From: Lentzea pudingi
Lineage (GTDB): Bacteria > Actinomycetota > Actinomycetes > Mycobacteriales > Pseudonocardiaceae
Assembly: GCF_014646255.1 (NCBI RefSeq)
Contig: NZ_BMNC01000003.1
Location: 908,442-972,441 of the forward strand
DNA: 64,000 nucleotides
Direction of reading: 5' to 3'
The translations under genes and the position numbers were made by a program. The notes under the pieces are model-generated. The model had not been told where the DNA came from and made no database searches. It saw only the letters and a list, made by a program, of their open reading frames with translations. This document shows, piece after piece, positions 41,100 through 48,488 of this stretch. Within the stretch, counting starts at the first letter, position 1. Each line of letters begins with the position of its first letter.

Positions 41100-41146
41100 C
41101 GTCTGCAAGCGCAGCCGGCCTGCCCGTTGGCTGTGGCTTGCAGACG
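41100..41146. repeat. Interrupted stem-loop upstream of the recombinase
   Basis: Outer stem CGTCTGCAAGC (41100-41110) pairs with GCTTGCAGACG (41136-41146); inner stem CAGCC (41112-41116) pairs with GGCTG (41129-41133); the loop is 12 bases. The structure could be a small-RNA terminator or a recombination site. Confidence 0.6.
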
Positions 41147-41205
41147 CGCCAACACGGGCGTTTCAGCCCCTTCTGACGCGATCTTCGCATGTCACCATTT
41201 CGCCG

Positions 41206-41219
41206 ATAATCTACATTAT
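41206..41219. promoter_or_regulatory. A+T-rich inverted repeat ATAATCTACATTAT
   Basis: A 5-bp perfect inverted repeat with a 4-base centre in one of the few A+T-rich patches, 57 bases before the ATG at 41276. It may be a promoter or operator for the small gene and DinB downstream. Confidence 0.35.
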
Positions 41220-41275
41220 GTCAAGTAACGGAGATCCGGGCCGCCTGGACGCGCTCTCCTGCCATGATCGGCGCC

Positions 41276-41501
41276 ATGCCTGACTGGGATCGGTTCCTGC
41301 ACCATCACGAGCGCTTCGGTGACGCCGTCGGCGAGCCTTCCCCTTGGGCGCGCGGTCCGCTGGCGGATCTGCCGGTGTTGTCCGCTCTGCTGGTGGCCGC
41401 GACTGTCACTCCGGTGTCCGTGGCCGGCGGTTCCGTTCGAGGAGATGTGGCCTTACGTCACCGTGGCGATAGAGGCGAACGGGAGTGGTCGTGATCGATG
41501 A
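41276..41501 (+). pseudogene. Possible disrupted small gene upstream of DinB copy 3
   Basis: ATG 41276 opens MPDWDRFLHHHERFGDAVGE and continues to LVAATVTPVSVAGG, then turns Arg-rich and stops at 41494. In the -1-shifted frame the DNA from about 41435 reads VPFEEMWPYVTVAIEANGSG and stops at 41499-41501, overlapping the DinB start. Both halves look coding, so a frameshift or small deletion near 41425-41440 is likely. No family is recognised. Confidence 0.35.
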
Positions 41502-41985
41502 GTTCGCCAAGGACTATCTGCTCGGCGATCTGCGTGAGTTGCGCGAGGCGGTGGTGTGGAAGCTCGAGGGGTTGTCGGAGGCGGACGTGCGGCGTCCTCT
41601 GACGGCTTCGGGGACGAACCTGCTGGGCTTGGTGAAGCATCTGGCGTTGTGGGAGTCGCGGTACCTCGGTGAGGTGTTCGGGCGGCCGTTTTCCGAGCCG
41701 TTGCCGCGGTGGGACGACGTGGCGGCGCGTGGGTTGGACATGCGGGCGGATGAGTCGGAGTCGGTTGAGGAGATCGTTGGTCGCTATCGGCGTGTGTGGG
41801 TGCATGCGGATGCGACGGTCTCGGCGCTTGCGGTGGATGCGCGTGGTTTTGTGCCGTGGTGGCCGCGTCCTGAGGTGATGTTGTTCAACGTGCTGGTGCA
41901 CCGGGTGGCGGAGACGGCGCGGCACGCCGGGCATGCGGACATTTTGCGGGAGCAGTTGGACGGGGCGACCGGGGAGGGTCGTTAG
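41491..41985 (+). CDS. DinB-family protein, copy 3
   Basis: 164 residues from GTG 41491 (gggag upstream). It has the same layout as the pair at 21.3-22.5 kb: VWKLEGLSEADVRRPLTASG, LLGLVKHLALWESRYLGEVF and the C-terminal metal motif ARHAGHADILREQ. Third-position usage is G/T-rich rather than C-rich, unlike the 34.8-40.5 kb genes and like its neighbours to 46 kb. Confidence 0.87.
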   Translation: MIDEFAKDYLLGDLRELREAVVWKLEGLSEADVRRPLTASGTNLLGLVKHLALWESRYLGEVFGRPFSEPLPRWDDVAARGLDMRADESESVEEIVGRYRRVWVHADATVSALAVDARGFVPWWPRPEVMLFNVLVHRVAETARHAGHADILREQLDGATGEGR

Positions 41986-42040
41986 TGCTGCTCCCCCGCG
42001 TGTAGATGATCTTGTCGGGGGTGCTTGGCACACTCGGGTC

Positions 42041-42838
42041 ATGCGCAATGCGATCTATGTGCCGTCGTTCGGTTCGTCTCTGGGTGATCCGTCTGTGCTG
42101 GTGTCGCTCGCTGTGTCGGCGGAGGCGGCGGGGTGGGATGGGTTCTTCCTGTGGGATCACGTGGTGGTGCCGGGTGAGCCGGTGGTGGCGGATGTGTGGG
42201 TGACGTTGGGTGCGGTGGCGGCGCGGACGTCTCGCATTCGGCTGGGTCCGTTGGTGACGTCGTTGGGGCGTCGGCGTCCGTGGAAGGTGGCGTTGGAGGC
42301 GTCGACGTTGCAGCGGCTGTCGGGTGGGCGGGTGGTGCTCGGGGTGGGTGCGGGTGTGCCGCAGGACTACTCCCCCTTCGGCGAGCGGGTGTCGCGGGCG
42401 GAGGCGTTGTCGGAGGGTGTGGGGTTGGTGCGGGCGTTGTTGTCGGGTGTCGAGGTGGAGCATCACGGCGCGTTGTTCGACGTGTCGGGTGTGCGGTTCG
42501 CGCCGGTGGAGGTGCCGATCTGGGTGGGTGGTGTCTGGCCTCGGTCTGTGCCGTTCCGTGCGGCGGAGCATGCGGCGGGGGTGGTGCCGGCGACGTTCGG
42601 GCCGGAGGGTCTGGTGGTGCTCTCCCCTGCTGATGCCACTCGGTTGAAGGCGGATTTCGTGGCGTCGGGTGGTCCGGCGGACGGTGATGTCGTGTTGTGG
42701 GGCGGGGCCTCGTTACCGGTGGAGGTGGCGGAGTACGAGGAGGCCGGTGTGACGTGGATGTTGACCGACGGCGGCGCGCGGGGTCTTGAGGAGTTGCGGG
42801 CTTTTGTGGTGGCTGGTCCCCCGCGTTCAGGCGTGTAG
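42041..42838 (+). CDS. LLM-class flavin-dependent oxidoreductase (luciferase-like, probably F420- or FMN-using)
   Basis: 265 residues from ATG 42041. Bacterial luciferase-like TIM barrel: SAEAAGWDGFFLWDHVVVPG (~29-48), TSRIRLGPLVTSLGRRRPWK, ASTLQRLSGGRVVLGVGAGV and VEVPIWVGGVWP. Members reduce or monooxygenate small molecules using FMN or F420. It converges on a TetR gene, with a 12-base overlap of the 3' ends. Confidence 0.88.
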   Translation: MRNAIYVPSFGSSLGDPSVLVSLAVSAEAAGWDGFFLWDHVVVPGEPVVADVWVTLGAVAARTSRIRLGPLVTSLGRRRPWKVALEASTLQRLSGGRVVLGVGAGVPQDYSPFGERVSRAEALSEGVGLVRALLSGVEVEHHGALFDVSGVRFAPVEVPIWVGGVWPRSVPFRAAEHAAGVVPATFGPEGLVVLSPADATRLKADFVASGGPADGDVVLWGGASLPVEVAEYEEAGVTWMLTDGGARGLEELRAFVVAGPPRSGV

Positions 42839-43387
42839 GCCTCGGAGCAGGGTGTCGAGGTAGCGGCGTGCGGTGGGGAGCCGGTCGGCGGGGCCTGCGC
42901 TGTGCACGTAGGTGGCGTAGGCGATGCCGCACATGAGTGGGACGAGGTCGGCGTCGTCGACTTCGGGGCGGACGGCTCCGGCGTCGCGTGCGCGGGCGAG
43001 GAGTTGGGTGCCGGCGGCGAGGATCTGTGCTTTGAGTTCGGTGGTGCGCGGGAGTTCGTCCTGGGTGGCGGCGGCGACTTTGACGAGTGCGGGGTCGGTG
43101 ACCTGTCCTTCGACGACCCTGGCGAGGAAGTCGGCGAAGGCGGTCCAGGGGTCGTCGTGGGTGAGGCCTTGTTCGCCGTGGCCGGCGAGTGCTTCGAGGC
43201 AGGGTGTGGCGATGGTCTCGAGGAGCGCTTCGGTGGTCGGGAAGTGCCGGTAGACCGTGCCGACGCCGAGGCCTGCTCGCCGGGCGACGTCGTTGAGCTG
43301 CAGCGGGGTTCCTTCGTCGACGAGTTCTCTGGCGACGGTGAGGATGTGCTCCCAGTTGCGGGCGGCGTCCTTTCGCTGCGGCGTCAT
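42827..43387 (-). CDS. TetR-family regulator in an operon with an SDR
   Basis: 186 residues. The helix-turn-helix is LQLNDVARRAGLGVGTVYRH (~29-48), with a C-terminal TetR_C_33-like domain. It starts nine bases after the SDR stop, so SDR and TetR form one transcript. The twin CGGAT-N5-ATCCG sites upstream of the SDR are its probable operators. Confidence 0.87.
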   Translation of the reverse strand: MTPQRKDAARNWEHILTVARELVDEGTPLQLNDVARRAGLGVGTVYRHFPTTEALLETIATPCLEALAGHGEQGLTHDDPWTAFADFLARVVEGQVTDPALVKVAAATQDELPRTTELKAQILAAGTQLLARARDAGAVRPEVDDADLVPLMCGIAYATYVHSAGPADRLPTARRYLDTLLRGLHA

Positions 43388-43396
43388 GCCCGGATT

Positions 43397-44263
43397 CTAG
43401 GTGGATACGCCATCCGGAACGGGGCGGAGTGGTGCGTGCCTCTCGCTGAGGCGGCGCACGGCTTGCTGGACTCGTGGGTCGGTGGCGGTGCGGTGTGGTT
43501 TCACGGGCTTGTTGTGGCGTCCGATGACGGTGCCGCTGGTGAGCGTGGGGGCGGTGGCGGCGGTGATCGAGGATCGGGCGGCGACGGCGGCGGGTCCTGA
43601 GGTGGAGCGTTCGAAGGTGCGGCGCACGAGCGGCCAGAGCAGGCGCAGCGGTGGCGAGACGATCTTGGGGGTGCGCAGGGTGCCGTCGGTCATGTCGGTG
43701 GCCGCTCCCCCGGGGTCCGCGGCGAACACGCCGATGCCCGTGGTGCGCTGGGCGAGGTCGAGGGTGTAGGCGAGGTTGGCGAGCTTGGCGCGTCCGTACC
43801 AGTGGAAGCCGTAGTAGCCGCCGGGTGGTTCGACGGCGTCGAACATCTTCTTGGCGACCACGACGGATCCGGATGTCACGTTGACGACGCGTTCGGTGAG
43901 GACGGGTAGCAGCAGTTCGGTGAGCAGGTAGGGCGAGAGGTGGTTGACGACGAACGAGGCCTCGACGCCGTCGAGTTCGGTGCGGTCGGGGTACATGGCT
44001 CCGACGTTGTTGACCAGTACGGCGAGTTCTCCTTCGCCGGCGATGCGTTCGCCGAGCTGGCGTACCTGGTCGAGTGAGGCGAGGTCGGCCTGCAGGAAGC
44101 GTGCGGGCTGCCCTCCCCTGGCGTTGATGGTCGTGACGGCCTGGTCGCCGCGTTCGGCGTTGCGTCCGACGATGGTGACGGCGAAGCCCTTTTCTGCCAG
44201 TCCGAGTGCGGTTTGCAGCCCGATGCCTCCGGTGCCGGCGGTGACCACTGCCTTGCGTGTCAT
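43397..44263 (-). CDS. SDR-family oxidoreductase
   Basis: 288 residues from ATG 44263. Cofactor motif TAGTGGIGLQTALGLAEKGF (first Gly of TGxxxGIG replaced by Ala; ~7-26), NNVG (~85), TSGS and active-site YGRAK; its length and C-terminal extension match WW-oxidoreductase/retinol dehydrogenase-like SDRs. NADPH use is suggested by GRN after strand 2. It is followed by the TetR gene; two symmetrical operators lie 16-70 bases upstream. Confidence 0.85.
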   Translation of the reverse strand: MTRKAVVTAGTGGIGLQTALGLAEKGFAVTIVGRNAERGDQAVTTINARGGQPARFLQADLASLDQVRQLGERIAGEGELAVLVNNVGAMYPDRTELDGVEASFVVNHLSPYLLTELLLPVLTERVVNVTSGSVVVAKKMFDAVEPPGGYYGFHWYGRAKLANLAYTLDLAQRTTGIGVFAADPGGAATDMTDGTLRTPKIVSPPLRLLWPLVRRTFERSTSGPAAVAARSSITAATAPTLTSGTVIGRHNKPVKPHRTATDPRVQQAVRRLSERHAPLRPVPDGVST

Positions 44264-44278
44264 GACGTCTCCTCGATC

Positions 44279-44333
44279 CGGATAGCGAATCCGCTTAATG
44301 GCGACGCTAGCACACATCCGGATGAGCTATCCG
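44279..44333. promoter_or_regulatory. Twin operators CGGAT-N5-ATCCG upstream of the SDR-TetR operon
   Basis: Two copies of the same 15-bp dyad: CGGATAGCGAATCCG (44279-44293) and CGGATGAGCTATCCG (44319-44333), 40 bases (about four helical turns) centre to centre. Same-face spacing supports cooperative binding of the TetR protein encoded in the operon. Confidence 0.7.
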
Positions 44334-44453
44334 TTTCGCGTTGGGTCGGATGCTCGCTGCGGATCTCGGGTGACCGTCCAGGCGGCCGTGTTCGCGGTGG
44401 CGAACGTCGACGACCTGGCCTAGTCCTTCGCGCGGGCGAGGTCACCGTGACAG

Positions 44454-44690
44454 GTGGTGTCGGGCCGGTACCTGGGCTTCGCCGCGATCTTGGTGGCAGC
44501 CGTGGTCGGCGCCCTCGGAGCGTGTGCCGCCGTGCTCGAACTCGCCGGGACCGATCCCGCACCGCTGCCGGCGGACGGGCTCCCGGGTCGGCCCGGCGTG
44601 CTCAGGCGGGCCAGAGCGGCTGCTGCTGAGCCGGGTCACGAATGGCCGCGGTCAGCGCCGCCGCCATCGCCGTCAGCTCCCCCTCGCTGA
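44454..44690 (+). CDS. Possible small membrane or lipoprotein
   Basis: GTG 44454 opens a 78-residue frame whose first half is plausible: a hydrophobic segment YLGFAAILVAAVVGALGAC ending in a lipobox-like LGAC. The second half is Pro/Ala/Arg-rich and is antisense to the 88-residue gene at 44602, which weakens the case. A short gcgagg lies upstream. Either a real short gene with a non-specific tail or a chance frame. Confidence 0.3.
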   Translation: MVSGRYLGFAAILVAAVVGALGACAAVLELAGTDPAPLPADGLPGRPGVLRRARAAAAEPGHEWPRSAPPPSPSAPPR

Positions 44691-44868
44691 GGTCGCGCTC
44701 CCCCACGTGTCGCAGGATCTCGCTGCGCGAGCACACGACGACGGCTCCGGTGTGCCCGCCCAACTCGGCGGCGGCCACGATCTCGGCCACCTCGTTGTGC
44801 ACGACCAGGATCGGGTCGGGCGTGTCGGTGTAGAGCAGGCGCTCGATGTCCCGTCCGGTGATGGCCAT
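44602..44868 (-). CDS. Conserved-looking hypothetical protein
   Basis: 88 residues from ATG 44868, two bases after the stop of the WYL regulator, so it is in the same operon. The sequence (MAITGRDIERLLYTDTPDPI, LVVHNEVAEIVAAAELGGHT, ILRHVGERDLSEGELTAMAA) looks globular and alpha/beta, with no membrane segment or known motif. Similar small proteins occur in Pseudonocardiaceae without assigned function (from memory). Confidence 0.65.
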   Translation of the reverse strand: MAITGRDIERLLYTDTPDPILVVHNEVAEIVAAAELGGHTGAVVVCSRSEILRHVGERDLSEGELTAMAAALTAAIRDPAQQQPLWPA

Positions 44869-44870
44869 GC

Positions 44871-45815
44871 TCAGTCTTGTACGGCGCGGGCGTAGCGGGC
44901 CGCAAGAGAGCGAACGTGTGCCACGAGTTCGGGTGGTGAGGTGATCTCGAAGTCGAAGCCGAGCATGCCGATCCACACGGCGAGCGTCTCGACGGAGTCG
45001 GAGCCGGTGACCAGCACGCAGGACACCTCGTCGACGGCTTCGACGGTGCCGATGGCGGCGTGGATGCGGGCGGCGACGGCGTCGGCCGGGGCGTGGACGA
45101 GGACTCGGGCCTGGAAGCGCCAGGCGGCTTGGGTGACGCGGGAGGCGACGTAGGTGGTGGCGTCGAGGTCCCGTGGGGTGAAGCGGGGGCCGAACGGGGG
45201 CTGGGGTGGGGTGATGCGGTCGACGCGGAAGCTGCGCCAGTCCTGTTTGTCGGCGTCCCAGGCGACGAGGTACCAGCGGCGGCCCCAGTTGACGAGGCGG
45301 TGCGGTTCGACGCGGCGGCGGGTCGGGGTGCCGTCGTGGGCGTTGTAGTCGAAGCGCAGCGTGTCGCTGTCGCGGCAGGCTGCGGCGAGGGTCGAGAGCA
45401 GTTCGGGGTCCAGGGCGGGGGCCGGGTGGTCGCGGGGGACGGACTCGATCTGTTCCAGTGCGGAGACGCGGTGGCGCAGGCGGGACGGGAGGACCTGTTC
45501 GAGTTTGAGCAGGGCGCGCAGGGAGACCTCTTCGAGGCCGGTGACGGCGTTGGTGCGCAGGGCGGCGGCCACGGCGACGGCCTCGTTGTCGTCGAGCAGC
45601 AGGGGTGGGAGCTCGGCGCCGGCGCCCAGGCGGTAGCCGCCGAACGAGCCGGTGGTGGCGTTGACCGGGTAGCCGAGCTCGCGCAGGCGGTCGACGTCGC
45701 GGCGGACGGTGCGGGGGCTGATCTGCAGCTCGTCGGCCAGTTCGCTGCCCTGCCAGTCGCGGCGTGACTGCAGCAGGGCGAGCAGGCGCAGCAGGCGTGC
45801 CGAGGTTTCCAACAT
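44871..45815 (-). CDS. WYL-domain HTH regulator (YafY-like)
   Basis: 314 residues from ATG 45815. Helix-turn-helix (WQGSELADELQISPRTVRRD, ~20-39), GSFGGYRLGAGAELPPLLLD linker, WYL domain (~130-215, with RLVNWGRRWYLVAWD) and a WCX-type C-terminus ending PPELVAHVRSLAARYARAV. Unlike the WYL gene at 2986, its stop is in the expected place. It is divergent from the epoxide hydrolase at 45868, whose promoter contains an inverted repeat. Confidence 0.9.
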   Translation of the reverse strand: MLETSARLLRLLALLQSRRDWQGSELADELQISPRTVRRDVDRLRELGYPVNATTGSFGGYRLGAGAELPPLLLDDNEAVAVAAALRTNAVTGLEEVSLRALLKLEQVLPSRLRHRVSALEQIESVPRDHPAPALDPELLSTLAAACRDSDTLRFDYNAHDGTPTRRRVEPHRLVNWGRRWYLVAWDADKQDWRSFRVDRITPPQPPFGPRFTPRDLDATTYVASRVTQAAWRFQARVLVHAPADAVAARIHAAIGTVEAVDEVSCVLVTGSDSVETLAVWIGMLGFDFEITSPPELVAHVRSLAARYARAVQD

Positions 45816-45834
45816 GGACCGACACTTTAGGACA

Positions 45835-45862
45835 GAGGCTGGCCGCAAGCGTCGTTAGCCTC
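45835..45862. promoter_or_regulatory. Inverted repeat GAGGCT-N16-AGCCTC in the WYL/epoxide hydrolase promoter
   Basis: A perfect 6-bp inverted repeat in the 52-base divergent interval, ending five bases before the epoxide hydrolase start codon. Candidate operator for the WYL regulator; inferred from symmetry. Confidence 0.4.
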
Positions 45863-45867
45863 GGGTT

Positions 45868-46953
45868 ATGACGGAGATCAGGGAATTCACCATCGCGATC
45901 GACGACGCGGACCTCGATGAGCTCAAGGCGCGGCTGGCGCGGACGCGGTGGACCGACCAGGTCGAGGGGGCCGGGTCGCTCTACGGCGACGACGTCGCGG
46001 ACGTGCGGGAGATGGCCCGGTACTGGGCGGAGGACTTCGACTGGCGGGCGGTCGAGGCGAGGCTCAACGGCTTCCCGCAGTTCGTCACCGAGATCGACGG
46101 CACGAACGTTCACTTCCTGCACGTCACCAGCCCGAACCCGGACGCGCTGCCGGTGCTGCTCATCCACGGCTGGCCGGGTTCGGTGCTGGAGTTCGCCGAC
46201 GTGGTCGAGCACCTGCGCGAGGACCACCACCTGGTGATCCCGTCGATCCCCGGTTTCGGATTCTCCGGGCCGACGACGCGGACGGGCTGGCACTCGGGGC
46301 GGATCGCGAAGGCGTTCGCGGAGCTCATGGCGCGGCTGGGGTACCGGCGCTACGGGGTGCACGGCAACGACGCGGGGGCGATCATCGCGCCGCAGGTCGG
46401 GCAGGTCGATCCGGAGCACGTGGCGGGGGTGCACGTCACGCAGGTGTTCTCGTTCCCCTCGGGTGACGCGGCCGAGATGGAAGGTCTGACGGGAGACGAC
46501 TACCGGCGGCTCGGGGTGCTGCAGAACTTCTGGGAGACCATGTCCGGGTACGCGAAGCTGCAGCAGGCGCGGCCGCAGAACGTGGCGTTCGCGCTCGCGG
46601 ACTCCCCCGTCGGCCAGCTCGCCTGGACGATGCAGCTGATGGGCGAACCGGCCGTCTCGAAGGACTTCCTGCTCTCCAACGTGGCGATCTACTGGTTCAC
46701 CGCCACCGCCGGGTCCTCGGCGCGGCTGTACTTCGAGGACGCGCACCGCGAGGACCAGCCCACCGAGCCCACGACCGTGCCGATGGGCGTCGCGGTCTTC
46801 CCCGACGACTTCCAGAGCATCCGCCGCTTCGCCGAGCGCGACCACCACAACATCGTGCACTGGTCGGAGTTCGAGAGCGGCGGGCACTACTCCGGGCACG
46901 ACTCGCCGGAGCTGCTGGCGGGCGATCTGAAGGTGTTCTTCGCCAAGATGTAG
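45868..46953 (+). CDS. Epoxide hydrolase (EHN-type alpha/beta hydrolase)
   Basis: 361 residues. N-terminal EHN segment (FTIAIDDADLDELKARLART, ~7-26) as in microsomal-type epoxide hydrolases; oxyanion motif HGWPG (100-104), nucleophile Asp168 in HGNDAG, and C-terminal His in SGGHYSG (~340). It opens epoxides to diols through an aspartyl ester intermediate. Divergent from a WYL regulator that probably controls it, and followed three bases later by the ZIP gene. Confidence 0.92.
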   Translation: MTEIREFTIAIDDADLDELKARLARTRWTDQVEGAGSLYGDDVADVREMARYWAEDFDWRAVEARLNGFPQFVTEIDGTNVHFLHVTSPNPDALPVLLIHGWPGSVLEFADVVEHLREDHHLVIPSIPGFGFSGPTTRTGWHSGRIAKAFAELMARLGYRRYGVHGNDAGAIIAPQVGQVDPEHVAGVHVTQVFSFPSGDAAEMEGLTGDDYRRLGVLQNFWETMSGYAKLQQARPQNVAFALADSPVGQLAWTMQLMGEPAVSKDFLLSNVAIYWFTATAGSSARLYFEDAHREDQPTEPTTVPMGVAVFPDDFQSIRRFAERDHHNIVHWSEFESGGHYSGHDSPELLAGDLKVFFAKM

Positions 46954-46956
46954 GTC

Positions 46957-47706
46957 ATGCCGCAATGGGTAGAGGCGGGGATCTGGGGACTGGCAGGCGG
47001 CGGGGCGCTCGTGGCGGGCGCGCTCGTCGCCTGGTTCCTGCGCGTGCCCCGCGACGTCGTGGCCGTCGTGATGGCGTTCGGCGCCGGGGTGCTGACCGCG
47101 GCGGCGGCGTTCGAGCTGATGGACGAGGCGGAGAAGACCGGCGGCCTGCTCGCCACCTCCGCTGGGTTCCTCGGTGGCGCGGTCGGCTACGTGCTGGCGA
47201 ACCTGTTCCTCGCGAGACGGGGGGCGCGGCACCGCAAGCGCAGCAGCAACCAGCCCGCCGAGAGCGACCAGGCCGGCAGCGGCACCGCGATCGCGGTGGG
47301 AGCGCTGCTCGACGGCGTCCCCGAGTCGGTGGTGCTGGGTGTGTCGCTGCTCAGCGGCGGCGGGGTCGGGGTGGCGATGCTGGCGGCGGTGGTCATCTCG
47401 AACGTCCCGGAAGGGCTCTCCAGCGTCGCGGGCATGAAACAGGCGGGCCGCGGCGCGGGGTACGTGTTCGGGGTGTGGGGTGCGATCGCCGTGGCGAGCG
47501 GGGTGTCCGCGGCACTGGGCAACGTGCTGCTCGACGGCGCGTCCCCGCAGCTCATCGCCGTGATCACCGCGGTCGCGGCCGGTGCGATCCTCGCGATGAT
47601 CGCGGACACCATGATCCCCGAGGCCTACGAGCGGGCGCGCCTGTACACGGGGCTGTGCACCACCGCCGGGTTCCTCACGGCGTTCGTGGTGGAACGGCTC
47701 GGCTGA
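46957..47706 (+). CDS. ZIP-family metal (zinc) transporter
   Basis: 249 residues, about seven to eight transmembrane helices. The ZIP metal-site helices are present: IAVGALLDGVPESVVLGVSL (helix IV, His replaced by Asp in the usual H-N/D-x-P-E pattern) and AVVISNVPEGLSSVAGMKQA (helix V). A short His/Lys/Ser-rich cytoplasmic loop (ARRGARHRKRSSN) lies before helix IV. It probably imports Zn2+ or another divalent cation. Co-transcribed with the epoxide hydrolase by spacing alone. Confidence 0.88.
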   Translation: MPQWVEAGIWGLAGGGALVAGALVAWFLRVPRDVVAVVMAFGAGVLTAAAAFELMDEAEKTGGLLATSAGFLGGAVGYVLANLFLARRGARHRKRSSNQPAESDQAGSGTAIAVGALLDGVPESVVLGVSLLSGGGVGVAMLAAVVISNVPEGLSSVAGMKQAGRGAGYVFGVWGAIAVASGVSAALGNVLLDGASPQLIAVITAVAAGAILAMIADTMIPEAYERARLYTGLCTTAGFLTAFVVERLG

Positions 47707-47709
47707 CCA

Positions 47710-47805
47710 CGGCTGGGTCCGGTGCGGCTGGGTCCGGTGCGGCTGGGTCCGGTGCGGCTGGGTCCGGTGCGGCTGGGTCCGGTGCGGCTGGGTCCGGTGC
47801 GGCTA
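47710..47805. repeat. 15-bp minisatellite, six perfect copies plus a partial seventh
   Basis: The unit CGGCTGGGTCCGGTG is repeated six times without a mismatch (47710-47799); a seventh degenerate unit contains the stop codon of the methyltransferase gene (minus strand, 47803-47805). On the minus strand the units would encode PDPAA repeats, so copy-number change, or loss of the TAG, could add a Pro-rich tail to the methyltransferase. Confidence 0.9.
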
Positions 47806-48432
47806 GGCCCGCCACACCGTCGCGCCGCGGGTCTCGGTGCTCTCCAGCGTCAGCGGCACCGGCACGTCGTAGCGGGCCCGTGCGGTGAACAGGCCGGGAG
47901 GCAGGTGCGCGCGGTCCGGGTCGCCGAGCAGCACCAGCGCGCCCCGTGCCGCGGCCCTGGCCAGGAACGGCAGCACCAGCGCGGTGATCTCGGCGTCGTA
48001 GAACACGTCGCCCGCCAGCACCACGTCGGCGCCGTGGGCGTCGCTGTCGAGCTGGTCGCCGCCCAGGGTGCGCACGGTGACGCCGTTGGCGGCGGCGTTG
48101 AGCTCGACGGCCGCGAGTGCCAGCGGGTCGATGTCGTTCGCTGTCACCACCTCGGCGCCGGCCAGTGCCGCGGCGATCGCGACCAGGCCCGAGCCGGACG
48201 CGAGGTCGAACACCTTCCTGTCGCGCACCAGGCCCGGGTTGTCGAGCAGGTGCCGTGCCAGGGCCTGGCCGCCCGCCCACGGGAACGCCCAGAACGGCGG
48301 CTGGTCGTGGCGGGTCAGCTCCCACAGGTCCATCGCCTCGGCCGCGCTGTGCAGCACCACCTCGGGCACCAGCGGCACGGGGGCCAGCGTCGTGTTGGCG
48401 AGCACGAAGTCGGTGAGCGTGGGCGCGGACAT
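47803..48432 (-). CDS. Class I methyltransferase (ETFB-lysine/Nnt1-like)
   Basis: 209 residues from ATG 48432. Motif I VFDLASGSGLVAIAAALAGA (~70-89), VVTANDIDPLALAAVELNAA, and the post-I DVVLAGDVFYDAEIT typical of the Methyltransf_16/PrmA-like group that methylates protein lysines or small amines. The substrate is unknown. Its stop lies in the degenerate last unit of the 15-bp minisatellite. Confidence 0.85.
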   Translation of the reverse strand: MSAPTLTDFVLANTTLAPVPLVPEVVLHSAAEAMDLWELTRHDQPPFWAFPWAGGQALARHLLDNPGLVRDRKVFDLASGSGLVAIAAALAGAEVVTANDIDPLALAAVELNAAANGVTVRTLGGDQLDSDAHGADVVLAGDVFYDAEITALVLPFLARAAARGALVLLGDPDRAHLPPGLFTARARYDVPVPLTLESTETRGATVWRA

Positions 48433-48488
48433 GACGGAGAAGCTTAGGGGCAGCGCGAACACCGGCCGCAGAGGCGAAAGGCCGTAGC

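Larger units (their letters stand above)
40705..41275. other. 570-bp mostly non-coding region upstream of the recombinase
   Basis: No convincing gene. It includes relatively A+T-rich patches (about 40905-40935 and 41190-41230), a strong interrupted hairpin at 41100-41146 and an A+T-rich inverted repeat at 41206-41219. It must contain the recombinase promoter on the minus strand, and could hold its recombination site or a small RNA. Confidence 0.5.

Noticed and set aside
44602..47232. A very long minus-strand frame joining the 88-residue gene to sequence opposite the epoxide hydrolase and ZIP genes
   Set aside because: Only the last 88 codons, from ATG 44868, make sense; the rest is antisense to two genes with intact catalytic motifs.
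47710..47799. CRISPR array
   Set aside because: The 15-bp units are contiguous with no spacers and no cas genes are present; this is a minisatellite.
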